In this document: in pieces, positions 5,770 through 13,540 of the stretch
Layout of the letters: every line of letters starts with the position of its first letter
Numbering within the stretch: the first letter of the stretch is position 1
Assembly: GCA_934561555.1 (NCBI GenBank)
Contig: CAKTGQ010000033.1
Span: 1 to 17,067 of the forward strand
Direction: 5' to 3'
DNA: 17,067 nt
Source of the DNA: an uncultured Faecalibacterium sp.
Lineage (GTDB): Bacteria; Bacillota; Clostridia; Oscillospirales; Ruminococcaceae
Program-made: the position numbers and the translations under genes
The notes under the pieces: model-generated
What the model saw: the letters and a program-made list of their open reading frames with translations, nothing else
What the model was told of the DNA's origin: nothing
Databases searched by the model: none

Positions 5770-6138
5770 ATGGCGAAAATTGAGGACTGTCCCGGCTTTG
5801 AAACGTTCGGAGCGGATGTCAAGGCAGCACGAAAGGCAAAACAGCTTTCCCGCAGTGCGCTGGCTGACATGATACATTGTGACAGCCGGTATCTTGCGAA
5901 CATTGAGAACGAAGGCACGCTGCCCAGCCTGCCGGTGGTGATTCAGCTGATAAAAATATGTGGTCTGCCCGTGGAGCGGTACTTCAACCCGGAACTCATG
6001 CGGGAAGAAAGTGCGGAACGTCAGCGGGTCAGCCACAAGCTGCAGCTTTGCCCGGAAGAATACTTACCCATCGTAGAAGGTGCCATTGACGGTGCGCTGC
6101 GAATCCATGAACAGGAAAAAGAGCCCGCGTGTGTCTGA
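5770..6138 (+). CDS. Tn916 Orf9-like XRE-family regulator
   Basis: This 122-residue protein has a Cro/C1-type helix-turn-helix at residues about 12-66: FGADVKAARKAKQLSRSALA, then DSRYLANIENEGTLPSLPV. Phrase for phrase it resembles Tn916 Orf9, with RYLxNIENxGxxPSL being the shared core, and the C-terminal half continues with a helical segment as in that protein. Orf9 is regarded as a repressor of the divergent orf7 region in Tn916. GGGTGA lies 6 bases before the ATG. As in Tn916 it points away from the orf7/8-like genes, but here a 4-kb cargo operon separates them. An intrinsic terminator follows at 6157-6189. Confidence 0.9.
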   Translation: MAKIEDCPGFETFGADVKAARKAKQLSRSALADMIHCDSRYLANIENEGTLPSLPVVIQLIKICGLPVERYFNPELMREESAERQRVSHKLQLCPEEYLPIVEGAIDGALRIHEQEKEPACV

Positions 6139-6156
6139 TTGCCACGCATGGTCATT

Positions 6157-6189
6157 GAGAGGATGCAAAAAGCGTCCTCTTATTTTTTT
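6157..6189 (+). terminator. intrinsic terminator after the XRE gene
   Basis: GAGAGGATGC and GCGTCCTCTT form a 10-bp stem with one G-U pair around a five-A loop, followed by A and then seven T. It ends the XRE transcript, so mobC and the relaxase need their own promoter. Confidence 0.85.
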
Positions 6190-6247
6190 GTATTTTGCGG
6201 GCAAAACGGGGGTGTTGTGGTGTCATAGTAGTGGGGAAAGGTAACGT

Positions 6248-6305
6248 AGCAAGCATAGGGAGTGTAGCCACTCCCGGCAGAAATGCTTGCTGGGGAGTAC
6301 CCCAG
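6248..6305. other. candidate origin of transfer (oriT): three inverted repeats
   Basis: AGCAAGCAT (6248-6256) pairs perfectly with ATGCTTGCT (6283-6291). Nested in it, GGGAGTG (6258-6264) pairs with CACTCCC (6269-6275) around TAGC. Next to it, CTGGGG (6290-6295) pairs with CCCCAG (6300-6305) around AGTA and shares two bases with the outer repeat. No U-run follows, so these are not terminators. The cluster lies 25 bases before mobC, the usual place of oriT in mobC-relaxase modules. The nick site cannot be fixed from sequence. Confidence 0.7.
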
Positions 6306-6329
6306 ACCCCCAAGAAACGAGGTGAAACT

Positions 6330-6659
6330 ATGACGAACCGAACCCGAAAAATTGTTCTGCGTGTTCCCGTGACGCCGGAGGAACAGGAACTTATCCGGCA
6401 GAAGATGGCTCTGCTGCACACACGGAATTTTTCTGCCTACGCCCGGAAGATGCTGATAGATGGTTATGTTGTCCACATCGACACCACTGACATCCGGGCG
6501 CAGACCGCCGAATTGCAGAAGATTGGCATCAATGTCAACCAGATCGCGCGGCGGCTGAACAGCATGGGGCCGCTGTACACACAAGACGTTGCGGACATCA
6601 AAGGAGCGCTGGCACAGATATGGCAGTTACAAAGATACATCCTATCAAGTCAACGCTGA
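6330..6659 (+). CDS. mobC: MobC-like relaxosome accessory protein
   Basis: I start at the ATG at 6330, after GAGGTGA with 4 bases spacing, giving 109 residues; the open extension to 6195 covers the oriT-like repeats and has no ribosome site. The N-terminus, KIVLRVPVTPEEQELI (7-22), looks like a ribbon-helix-helix DNA-binding segment. Residues 65-77 (IGINVNQIARRLN) are the hallmark of the MobC/NikA-like family. Such proteins bind oriT, bend or open it, and bring in the relaxase. The last 40 bases overlap the relaxase gene, so expression is tightly coupled. Confidence 0.9.
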   Translation: MTNRTRKIVLRVPVTPEEQELIRQKMALLHTRNFSAYARKMLIDGYVVHIDTTDIRAQTAELQKIGINVNQIARRLNSMGPLYTQDVADIKGALAQIWQLQRYILSSQR

Positions 6660-7948
6660 AAAAGGCACTGGACTACATCGAGAATCCAGCCAAGACGGAT
6701 GAAAAAATGCTGGTGTCCTCCTTTGCCTGCTCCTATGAAACCGCCGACATCGAATTTGAACTGCTGCTATCACAAGCCATGCAGAAAGGCAACAATCTGG
6801 CCCACCACCTGATACAGTCTTTTGCGCCGGGCGAAACCACGCCGGAGCAGGCCCACGAGATTGGCCGGCAGCTTGCAGATGAAGTCCTGCAAGGCAAATA
6901 CCCGTATGTGCTGACCACGCACATTGACAAAGGGCACGTCCATAATCACATCATCTTCTGTGCTGTGGACATGGTGAATCAGCGAAAGTATGTTTCCAAC
7001 CGACAAAGCTATGCCTACATCCGGCGCATCAGCGACCGGCTGTGCAAGGAACATGGCCTGTCCGTGGTAATGCCCGGCCAAGACAGGGGCAAGAGCTATG
7101 CCGAGTGGGACGCGCACCGCAAGGGCACGAGTTGGAAGGCGAAGCTGAAAGCCGCCATAGATGCAGCCATTCCGCAGGCCAAGGATTTTGACGATTTTCT
7201 GCGGCTCCTGCAGGAGCAGGGCTACGAGGTAAAGCGTGGCAAGTATGTTTCGTTCCGTGCGCCCGGACAGGAACGGTTCACCCGCTGCAAAACACTGGGA
7301 GAAGCCTATACCGAGGAAGCTATTACCGAGCGCATTAAAGGACGGTCCGTGGAACGGAAGCCCAAAGAAAACCATAAAATTTCGCTGCGGATTGATTTGG
7401 AGAACAGCATCAAGGCCCAGCAGTCCGCAGGGTATGAGAAGTGGGCAAAACTCCACAATCTGAAACAGGCTGCCCGGACGCTGAACTTTCTGACGGAGCA
7501 TGAAATTGATAGTTACCCGGATTTGGAAAGCCGGGTGGCCGAGATCACCGCCGCCAGCACCGAAGCTGCCGCCGCATTGAAAGCAGCAGAGCGCCGGCTT
7601 GCTGAAATGGCCGTGCTGATAAAGGATGTCACCACCTGTAAAGAACTGCGCCCACTGTTGCAGGAGTATCAGCGGGCTGCTGACAAAAAGCAGTTCCGAC
7701 GTAAGCATGAAGGAACCTTGATTCTCTATGAAGCAGCGGCGAAAGCTCTAAAAGAGCAGGGCTTTCAAAAGCTGCCCGACCTCTACGCCCTGAAAAACGA
7801 GTATAAGCAACTGGCCGAGCAGAAAGACCAGATGCAGCGGCAGTACAATGATGCCAAACGCCAGATGCAGGAGTATGGCATCATAAAGCAGAATGTGGAC
7901 GGCATTCTGCGGACAGCACCGGGAAAGGAGCAGATGCAGGAACGGTAA
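6620..7948 (+). CDS. mobA: MOBP-type relaxase (MobA/VirD2-like)
   Basis: The 442-residue protein is a transesterase that nicks oriT and stays bound to the 5' end of the transferred strand. The N-terminal relaxase domain spans about 1-240. Y19 (ALDYIENP) is the likely nicking tyrosine. The metal-binding motif HIDKGHVHNH (101-110) shows the HxDxxHxHxH pattern of this family. Residues about 300-430 are rich in A, E, K and Q and predicted to be coiled coil. Its length is usual for Tn1549-like relaxases. GGAG lies 13 bases before the ATG, within mobC. It must act with the type IV coupling protein, which is outside the window. The gene is on the opposite strand to the rest of the transfer genes seen here. 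Confidence 0.93.
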   Translation: MAVTKIHPIKSTLKKALDYIENPAKTDEKMLVSSFACSYETADIEFELLLSQAMQKGNNLAHHLIQSFAPGETTPEQAHEIGRQLADEVLQGKYPYVLTTHIDKGHVHNHIIFCAVDMVNQRKYVSNRQSYAYIRRISDRLCKEHGLSVVMPGQDRGKSYAEWDAHRKGTSWKAKLKAAIDAAIPQAKDFDDFLRLLQEQGYEVKRGKYVSFRAPGQERFTRCKTLGEAYTEEAITERIKGRSVERKPKENHKISLRIDLENSIKAQQSAGYEKWAKLHNLKQAARTLNFLTEHEIDSYPDLESRVAEITAASTEAAAALKAAERRLAEMAVLIKDVTTCKELRPLLQEYQRAADKKQFRRKHEGTLILYEAAAKALKEQGFQKLPDLYALKNEYKQLAEQKDQMQRQYNDAKRQMQEYGIIKQNVDGILRTAPGKEQMQER

Positions 7949-8059
7949 ATCTGCACAAAATATTGTTCGGATTTTTGAATCCCAAACGCTTAGACCGGGT
8001 GGCGTTTCCGCCCGAAATCATGTAAAATAGACTTAGACAACGAAAGCGAGGAACCCTCT

Positions 8060-8956
8060 ATGGCAGAAGTGAACGATAACGGCTCTATCCAGCTTTTTGA
8101 AGATCAGAAAATCCGTACTGCATGGGATGCAGAAAAGGAAGAATGGTATTTTTCGATTATTGATGTTATTTCTGTTTTAACTGGAACAGCCAATCCACGG
8201 CGTTATTGGAGCGATCTTAAGCGTAAGCTGAAAGCTGAGGGGGCAAATGAGTTGTACGAAAAAATCGTACAACTGAAAATGTTGTCCTCTGATGGAAAAC
8301 GGTACAAGACAGATGTCGCCAACACCGAACAGCTTTTGCGTATCATCCAGTCCATCCCGTCCCCGAAAGCTGAACCGTTCAAGGCATGGCTGGCAATGGT
8401 GGGCAAGGAACGCATCGAAGAAACCATCGACCCGGAGCAAGCTATTGACCGTGCGCTTGATACCTATTTGAAGAAAGGCTACTCCGAAGAATGGATTCAC
8501 CAGCGGCTTTTGGCAATCCGCATCCGCAACGAACTAACGGACGAATGGAAGAAGCGCGGAGTGCAAAAGGGCAAGGAGTACGCCATCCTGACCGATGAAA
8601 TCTCCCGCGCATGGTCCGGCATGACCACGGGGCAGTACAAGCGGCTGAAAGGTCTGACAAAAGAAAATCTCCGGGACAACATGACCGATTTGGAACTTGT
8701 GCTGACCATGCTGGCGGAAGCATCTACCACGGATATTTCCAAGACTGCAAAGCCGCAGACCTTTGAAGAAAACAAGCAGGTTGCTAAACGCGGCGGCAAA
8801 GTGGCCGGCATTGCGCGGCAGGCTCTTGAAGCGGAAACCGGCAAGCCCGTTATCACAGAAAAGAATGCGTTTGACTTCCAGCAGCTTGTGACCGACATTG
8901 TAGAAGATGCCGCCGAACTGCCGGAAAATCCCACCGAGAAAAAAGATAAAGACTGA
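8060..8956 (+). CDS. Bro-N domain protein (phage antirepressor-like)
   Basis: This 298-residue protein opens with a Bro-N domain (about 10-115): IQLFEDQKIRTAWDAEKEEW, then FSIIDVISVLTGTANPRRYW and TEQLLRIIQSIPSPKAEPF. Bro-N domains bind DNA and occur in phage antirepressors and viral BRO proteins. The central part (about 125-225, with IRNELTDEWKKRGV and ILTDEISRAWSGM) and the C-terminal part (with QVAKRGGKVAGIAR) are conserved in a widespread bacterial subfamily whose function is unknown to me. It follows the relaxase by 111 bases. TAAAAT near 8022 could be its -10 box, with no clear -35, and a GGGTGG-CCGCCC hairpin stands just before. A terminator follows at 8964-9009. Confidence 0.82.
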   Translation: MAEVNDNGSIQLFEDQKIRTAWDAEKEEWYFSIIDVISVLTGTANPRRYWSDLKRKLKAEGANELYEKIVQLKMLSSDGKRYKTDVANTEQLLRIIQSIPSPKAEPFKAWLAMVGKERIEETIDPEQAIDRALDTYLKKGYSEEWIHQRLLAIRIRNELTDEWKKRGVQKGKEYAILTDEISRAWSGMTTGQYKRLKGLTKENLRDNMTDLELVLTMLAEASTTDISKTAKPQTFEENKQVAKRGGKVAGIARQALEAETGKPVITEKNAFDFQQLVTDIVEDAAELPENPTEKKDKD

Positions 8957-8963
8957 TACATGA

Positions 8964-9009
8964 AAATAGCCGGACACAGCAGCCACAAGGCCACCGTGTC
9001 CGGCTATTT
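8964..9009 (+). terminator. terminator after the Bro-N gene
   Basis: AAATAGCCGGACAC (8964-8977) and GTGTCCGGCTATTT (8996-9009) form a perfect 14-bp stem around an 18-base loop. Only three T close the stem on the plus strand, and AAAA flanks it on the other side. It lies eight bases after the stop, so it probably ends the plus transcript; it could work from both sides. Confidence 0.72.
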
Positions 9010-9014
9010 CTGTG

Positions 9015-9061
9015 TTGACAATGGCACATTACTTTCACTGAAAATAATGTGCCATTGTTAA
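9015..9061. repeat. long inverted repeat between convergent genes
   Basis: TTGACAATGGCACATTA (9015-9031) and TAATGTGCCATTGTTAA (9045-9061) pair at 16 of 17 positions around a 13-base loop that itself contains TTTC and GAAA. There is no U-run on either side, so it is not a standard intrinsic terminator. It ends 11 bases before the stop of the minus-strand TTRAP gene. Confidence 0.8.
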
Positions 9062-9071
9062 GCTGGCGGTA

Positions 9072-9272
9072 TTATTCACCCGTAAAATCAAACCTCTGCC
9101 CGTCAAAGTCAGCATCGGTCATGTACTCTAACTTTGTAATGGTTCCATTCGCCAGCCGCCGCATTTCCGTATCCATGTCCGGCAGGACGGCCAGCATCCG
9201 CGCCATCGTCCGGCGGCGGTCAGAGGTGTGGTACACACAGATCAAATTTTCTTCTTCTACGCTGAAATTCAT
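9072..9272 (-). CDS. TTRAP-type transposon-transfer assisting protein
   Basis: This 66-residue acidic protein starts MNFSVEEENLICVYHTSDRR and contains the segments MARMLAVLPDMD and ITKLEYMTDADFD, the layout of the putative transposon-transfer assisting family (TTRAP). The family occurs across Tn1549-like elements, usually next to ArdC or relaxase genes; no mechanism is known to me. GGAGG lies 8 bases before the ATG, and the gap to the upstream gene's stop is 3 bases. It is the last gene of the right-hand minus-strand operon, which ends at the long inverted repeat. Confidence 0.78.
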   Translation of the reverse strand: MNFSVEEENLICVYHTSDRRRTMARMLAVLPDMDTEMRRLANGTITKLEYMTDADFDGQRFDFTGE

Positions 9273-9275
9273 GCG

Positions 9276-10220
9276 TTAGACCTCCATTTCGTATTGTTTG
9301 CTGCAGGCCGCTGCTTTTTTCGGGCTGGCGGTCTGTTTCGTTTCGGAAAGCTGCTTGCGGACAGAAGCACGGGGTTTGCGAATGTTCTTATCTCGGTTCT
9401 CGTTTTTGTCAACCAGCGCGTAGATGCCAAAACGGTCTTTTACGCTGGACAGATGTAAAGATTTATACGGCAGCATGGCAAGCAGCTGGTCAGTGTCCCG
9501 GCTGGATGCCAGCTTGGTGAAATAGGGCGATACCTCTACCATGAAATGATTCTTGTCCGGGCTGTTGGGAGCAGCCAGACGCTTCATATCGGCTACGATA
9601 CGCTGTGCCTCGGCCTCGATCAGCCCGGTGTGCAATGCCGCAAGGTGTTCTTTGAAATCACCGGGTCGTGCAGGTTCCCGGCTGCGCTGCTCCTGCCGGA
9701 TGACCGCTTGCAGAAGCTCCGGGTCGCGGGGCTGCATTTCATACCGCACGAGTGCCCCGAAATATTTGTCCGGGTGGCTGTCGAAATGCTCTTTCGGGCC
9801 AATCTCCCGCATCCCGCTTTCGTAGATCAGGCGGTTGGCGCCCACGGACAAGGCTGCATCCCGGATATGCTGGAAGTGCTGCTGATAGTCCAGTTCATAC
9901 AGATTGCCTTGCACAGTTCCGTTGGCCGCGCCGGTCAGCTCCACCGCATAGGCAAGAATCCTGTCATGGGTCTGTTCGCCGCAGAATTTCCATGTGTTGT
10001 AGGCTTGCGTGTCTTTGAGCAGCACGTCCCGTTCCCGGAAGCAGAATGTTCCAGAGGGCCGGGACAGCCACAACAGCAGCTTATCTTCCGGCTGGTCGCT
10101 GCGGGCGGCCTCCCGCAGCATCTTGATGTCGTAGGAAAAATCGCTCTGGTAGTACGCGGTGTTCTGGTGCATGATGGCTTCCAGCGCAGCGATCACATCC
10201 ATATTTTCAAACTTTTGCAC
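9276..10220 (-). CDS. conserved element protein of unknown function
   Basis: The 314-residue protein starts at GTG (10218-10220), 8 bases after GGAGG; the GTG is 3 bases past the stop of the ArdA-ArdC fusion gene. I do not recognise a catalytic motif. The N-terminal half (about 1-150) is rich in aromatic residues (QNTAYYQSDFSYDIKMLREA and LWLSRPSGTFCFRERDVLL). The middle contains ALSVGANRLIYESGMREI and HPDKYFGALVRYEMQPRD. The C-terminal 60 residues are basic (RDKNIRKPRASVRKQ), suggesting nucleic-acid contact. There are no signal peptide or membrane segments. Its place between ArdA/ArdC and TTRAP suggests a role in establishment of the element in the recipient, which is inference. Confidence 0.7.
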   Translation of the reverse strand: MQKFENMDVIAALEAIMHQNTAYYQSDFSYDIKMLREAARSDQPEDKLLLWLSRPSGTFCFRERDVLLKDTQAYNTWKFCGEQTHDRILAYAVELTGAANGTVQGNLYELDYQQHFQHIRDAALSVGANRLIYESGMREIGPKEHFDSHPDKYFGALVRYEMQPRDPELLQAVIRQEQRSREPARPGDFKEHLAALHTGLIEAEAQRIVADMKRLAAPNSPDKNHFMVEVSPYFTKLASSRDTDQLLAMLPYKSLHLSSVKDRFGIYALVDKNENRDKNIRKPRASVRKQLSETKQTASPKKAAACSKQYEMEV

Positions 10221-10223
10221 GGC

Positions 10224-13200
10224 TTATACCTCCAATTCCTTTGTCTTTTCCCGTGGCGGCGTTCGCTTGCTCTGCTCCTTTTTTGCGGCATCCAGCTGTG
10301 CCCGGATGGACGGCTTTTTCGTTTTTGCGGCGCGGGACTTCTTGGCTTTCGGTGTCTTTTCCTCGGCCTTGACTGCGGCGGCAAGGTCCGTCAGGGAAAT
10401 TTGTTCTCCGGCCTTTGCCTTGGCCTCCAATTCGCCCAGAGAGGGCGCATTGTTCAGCACACCATCAATCATATTTTCGTTCTGTTCGGTGGAAAGTTCT
10501 GCGGTGCGCAGCGGGTTTTCCAGCAAGAACTCTGGCACCTGCTGGAAGCCCACACTGTCGCAGTAGTGGGCGGTATCCTGCCCGTTCTGATGCAGCACCA
10601 CCACATCCGAAACAGACAGCGAATGCCCCTTGAAATCTGCCGGATGGTCCACATTGAATGTGCGGTAGATGTCCTCCAACGTGGTGCCAGCAGTCAGCGG
10701 TGCGGCGTATACTTCCGTATAGTTGGCCTTACCCACGGTCAAACCGGCAGCCTGCAGGCGGTCGTAGGGCTCAAAACGGTAATCACGGGTGGAATCTTCA
10801 TTGCGCAGCTGGTAAATGGAAAAGTTGTCCTGCTGCGGTGCTTCAAAGCCTGCCGCCGCGTATTCCTTTACGGTCATTCCAGCAGCGGCCGCTTCCTGCT
10901 CGATCTCGGTCTGCACCTGCGCCTTGTAGTCCTGCAAGCTCTGGTCAAAATCGGCCAGCTTGGGCGACTCCGGCAAGTTGTACTGGCCTTGGTTGAGCAG
11001 CGGGCGGCAGTCCTGCACATAGGCCACAACAGCGTTGTAATAGGCAGTCTGTTCCGGCGAAGCGTTCTGCCCCTCCCGCAAAGCGGTGGTGGCTGCCTGC
11101 TCCATGGCCGAAAGGTTACAATGCTGTTTGAGGTATGGGATAAACTCGGTCAGCACCATTTCCCGCTCTGCCTTGTCCTGCTCCCACGCTTCCGGGCCTT
11201 TGTTGTGCAGAACAAAATTCTTCCAGTTCTCGTCCTTGGCGTAGTATTCGTGGTAGCTTTGGATGTGCTGAATCAGGGAGCCGTCCCCGTCACCAAAATC
11301 CTGCCGCCCCTCGTAGTTGTCCGGCTGGCCGTTCAGGGTAAAATCAATACGGAATGCGGTCTTGTCGTACCAGCCGCCCTCGTAACCATCCTTTTCCCGT
11401 TCCGTGTGCTGGGCGGTGTCCAGTTCTTCAAAAACGCGATTTGCCACTGACAGCGGCATAGTTTCGCCGTTCTGCAGCTTGTCACTTTCACTCCACAGAA
11501 TCGTGACCGTGGGCTCTGCGGCGGGGTCTGGAATTTTAACAGGTGCGGGAACTTCGTTGGCCTTTTCCGCCGCCTCTTGGAACGCCGCCAGCTTATCGCC
11601 CAATAGGACTTCCGACACCACAGCTGTCTGCCCCAGCAGGTTAAGTGCTTCCTCTCCGGCATCTTTCAAGGTCAGACCGGGCGCGTCCAGCTGTCCACCG
11701 TCCAGAGCCTTGTTGTCCGGGCCGTACAGGGTATAGTCATAGCCGGAATCACAGGTCTGGATGAACAGGGTGCTGCCGTTGTCCAGCGCAAATGCGGCTT
11801 CCTGTGCAGCGGAAAGGTCTGCTTCCCGCTGCTGGCGCAGTTCTGCCAGATGTTCATCCAGCGCAGAGATCAGCTCATGGGCTGCGCTGCGGATAACTTC
11901 CAGAGAGGCTTTCAGTTCGGCCAATTCCCGGCCCGAACTCCACCCGGCCACATAGCCAAACGAATACTCGGATGTGTCCAGCCCATAGTGCTGGCAGACA
12001 GCATAGGCCACGCTTTCAGCCTGCACCTCGCGGGTGCGGCTGTCCGGGCGGTTGGTCTGTTCCGGGTCATCCGGGTCGATGGCGTGCAGCTTGGCATGGG
12101 CAATCTCATGGATAGCCGTCTTGATGGTCTGTAACTGGCTCATGCCCTCTTGGATGGCAATGCGATTGTTGAGCAGGTGGAAGTAACCGTGCGCCTCTCC
12201 CTCGATGTCCTCAAACCCGATGGGCACCGGGGATGCCTGCTCCAAAGCCTTGAAAAAATCTTGATAGTCCTGCACACTGCCGGAAAGTTCGTTCACTGCG
12301 ATGGACGGCAGCGGTTCGCCCTCGGTCTGGCTGACATCGAACACGGACACCACCTTGAAAGCCGGAATCTGCACCGTCTTTTCTTCCGTCAGCAGTTTGC
12401 CGTCCTTGTCCAGAATCGGCTTGCCCTGCTCGTCCAGCTTTTCCATCTTCTGCTTGACTTTGTACGGCGCAGGAGCAAGGATTTTGATGCCCTTTTCGCC
12501 TTTCTTCACGGTGCGGTGGAATGTGTCCTTCCACTTGTTGAAGCCTGCCACCAGCTGCCCGCCCTGCATGGCGATCAGCAAGGTGTTGTTGAAGCTGTAA
12601 TTGTGGAATTTCGCCATCGTGGTAAGGTAGGCTTTGTAGCGGTCGCTGTCGAACAGCTCTTGAATCCCTGTTTCCAGCCGGTCCGTAATTTCTTTCATGC
12701 GTTCTACGCTGTCCTTGCCGTTCAGGATAATGGGAAGAACTTTCTGCGGTTTTGTTTCGGCTTGAACAGGCGACGGGATGTTGACCGCATCCCGCAGGAT
12801 TTCCGGCGCAGGAAAGGACAGCACCCGGTATTCCTCCGGCACGGGCTGGCCCTCGTGGACTTTCTGCCACTCGTCCCCACTTTTGACAAGATAGCCGTAT
12901 TGGGTGAACGCGCCCTGCTCCTGCTGGGCCACATACCGGCCAAACTGCGCCGTGTCGATGCCGCCTTTCCATTCCTCCGGCATATCCACCATGCCGGAGC
13001 GGTTCAGGTAGTAGTCACCCAGTTGGGCAGGCCCGTGTACCTCCGGCAGATGCACATAATAGTCCACGTTTTCGGGAACGTCGGTAATTCTCCCGATGCT
13101 GGAAAGCTCACTCTGCGGGGCTTGCAGAGCGGCGTTCAGTTCTGCGCGTTCCCCCGCAGAGAGTGTTTCCAGCCGTGCGGCCAGAAAATTCAGCTCGTCC

Positions 13201-13418
13201 ACACTGGATGCCAGCACCATGTTGTAGGGAATCGCAAAACGCTTTTCTTCTTCGGCAAAGTAGCCGGAAATGAAAAGGCCCTGCGGGTTATCGGACGAAA
13301 TGCCGATTTGCCGCAGGGCCGCTTGTACCTGTTCGGTTGTGGTGGGAAGGTCTAGCCAGACACCATCCCTGCTTTGCTGCTGCCGATTTTGCAGCTGGAT
13401 GGCAAATAATTCGCTCAT
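10224..13418 (-). CDS. ArdA-ArdC-YodL multi-domain antirestriction protein
   Basis: The 1064-residue cytoplasmic protein is a fusion. Residues about 15-200 resemble ArdA, the DNA mimic that blocks type I restriction enzymes: acidic, with DELNFLAARLETL (74-86), LGDYYLNRSGM (133-143) and FGRYVAQQEQGAFTQYGYL (159-177). Residues about 236-365 match the ArdC single-strand DNA-binding domain (YNNTLL-type phrase FHNYSFNNTLLIAMQ, then GFNKWK and VKKGEKGIKILAP). Residues about 375-530 form a zinc metallopeptidase with HEIAH at 437-441 and E468 as likely third ligand. Residues about 864-968 resemble a YodL domain. The C-terminus (1015-1064) is Lys/Ala-rich. ArdC-type proteins protect incoming single-stranded DNA during conjugation. 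GGAG lies 9 bases before the ATG. Domain limits are estimates. Confidence 0.87.
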   Translation of the reverse strand: MSELFAIQLQNRQQQSRDGVWLDLPTTTEQVQAALRQIGISSDNPQGLFISGYFAEEEKRFAIPYNMVLASSVDELNFLAARLETLSAGERAELNAALQAPQSELSSIGRITDVPENVDYYVHLPEVHGPAQLGDYYLNRSGMVDMPEEWKGGIDTAQFGRYVAQQEQGAFTQYGYLVKSGDEWQKVHEGQPVPEEYRVLSFPAPEILRDAVNIPSPVQAETKPQKVLPIILNGKDSVERMKEITDRLETGIQELFDSDRYKAYLTTMAKFHNYSFNNTLLIAMQGGQLVAGFNKWKDTFHRTVKKGEKGIKILAPAPYKVKQKMEKLDEQGKPILDKDGKLLTEEKTVQIPAFKVVSVFDVSQTEGEPLPSIAVNELSGSVQDYQDFFKALEQASPVPIGFEDIEGEAHGYFHLLNNRIAIQEGMSQLQTIKTAIHEIAHAKLHAIDPDDPEQTNRPDSRTREVQAESVAYAVCQHYGLDTSEYSFGYVAGWSSGRELAELKASLEVIRSAAHELISALDEHLAELRQQREADLSAAQEAAFALDNGSTLFIQTCDSGYDYTLYGPDNKALDGGQLDAPGLTLKDAGEEALNLLGQTAVVSEVLLGDKLAAFQEAAEKANEVPAPVKIPDPAAEPTVTILWSESDKLQNGETMPLSVANRVFEELDTAQHTEREKDGYEGGWYDKTAFRIDFTLNGQPDNYEGRQDFGDGDGSLIQHIQSYHEYYAKDENWKNFVLHNKGPEAWEQDKAEREMVLTEFIPYLKQHCNLSAMEQAATTALREGQNASPEQTAYYNAVVAYVQDCRPLLNQGQYNLPESPKLADFDQSLQDYKAQVQTEIEQEAAAAGMTVKEYAAAGFEAPQQDNFSIYQLRNEDSTRDYRFEPYDRLQAAGLTVGKANYTEVYAAPLTAGTTLEDIYRTFNVDHPADFKGHSLSVSDVVVLHQNGQDTAHYCDSVGFQQVPEFLLENPLRTAELSTEQNENMIDGVLNNAPSLGELEAKAKAGEQISLTDLAAAVKAEEKTPKAKKSRAAKTKKPSIRAQLDAAKKEQSKRTPPREKTKELEV

Positions 13419-13438
13419 TTGGTCACACTCCTTTTTTG

Positions 13439-13540
13439 CTATCCTACGGATAGAGAGAGCCGGTTATGGCAAAATGAATGCTTCACCTTACCATAACCGG
13501 CCCTCGTAATTTTATTATGAACTTATCCGAAATCTGTTAA
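13439..13540 (-). promoter_or_regulatory. leader of the ardA-ardC gene: promoter candidate and two hairpins
   Basis: On the minus strand TTAACA (plus 13535-13540) and TAATAA (plus 13512-13517) are 17 bases apart, a fair sigma-A promoter overlapping the Mrr stop codon. Downstream, GCCGGTTATGG (13459-13469) and CCATAACCGGC (13491-13501) form a perfect 11-bp stem without a U-run. Then CTATCCGTAGGATAG (13439-13453) forms a 6-bp stem just before the ribosome site. The structures could regulate translation of the antirestriction gene. Confidence 0.42.

Noticed and set aside
6195..6329. A 45-codon N-terminal extension of MobC
   Set aside because: The extension reads through the oriT-like repeats and is rich in G, V and P with no family match. 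GAGGTGA before 6330 marks the real start.
9546..11450. A 634-codon plus-strand frame opposite the ardAC and 314-residue genes
   Set aside because: It is antisense to well-supported genes with motifs, ribosome sites and tight gene spacing. Long antisense frames are expected in GC-rich coding DNA, and its translation looks like low-complexity shadow.
12150..13355. A 401-codon plus-strand frame
   Set aside because: It is the complement of the ArdA/ArdC region, which carries recognisable domains. No ribosome site or family pattern was seen on the plus strand.
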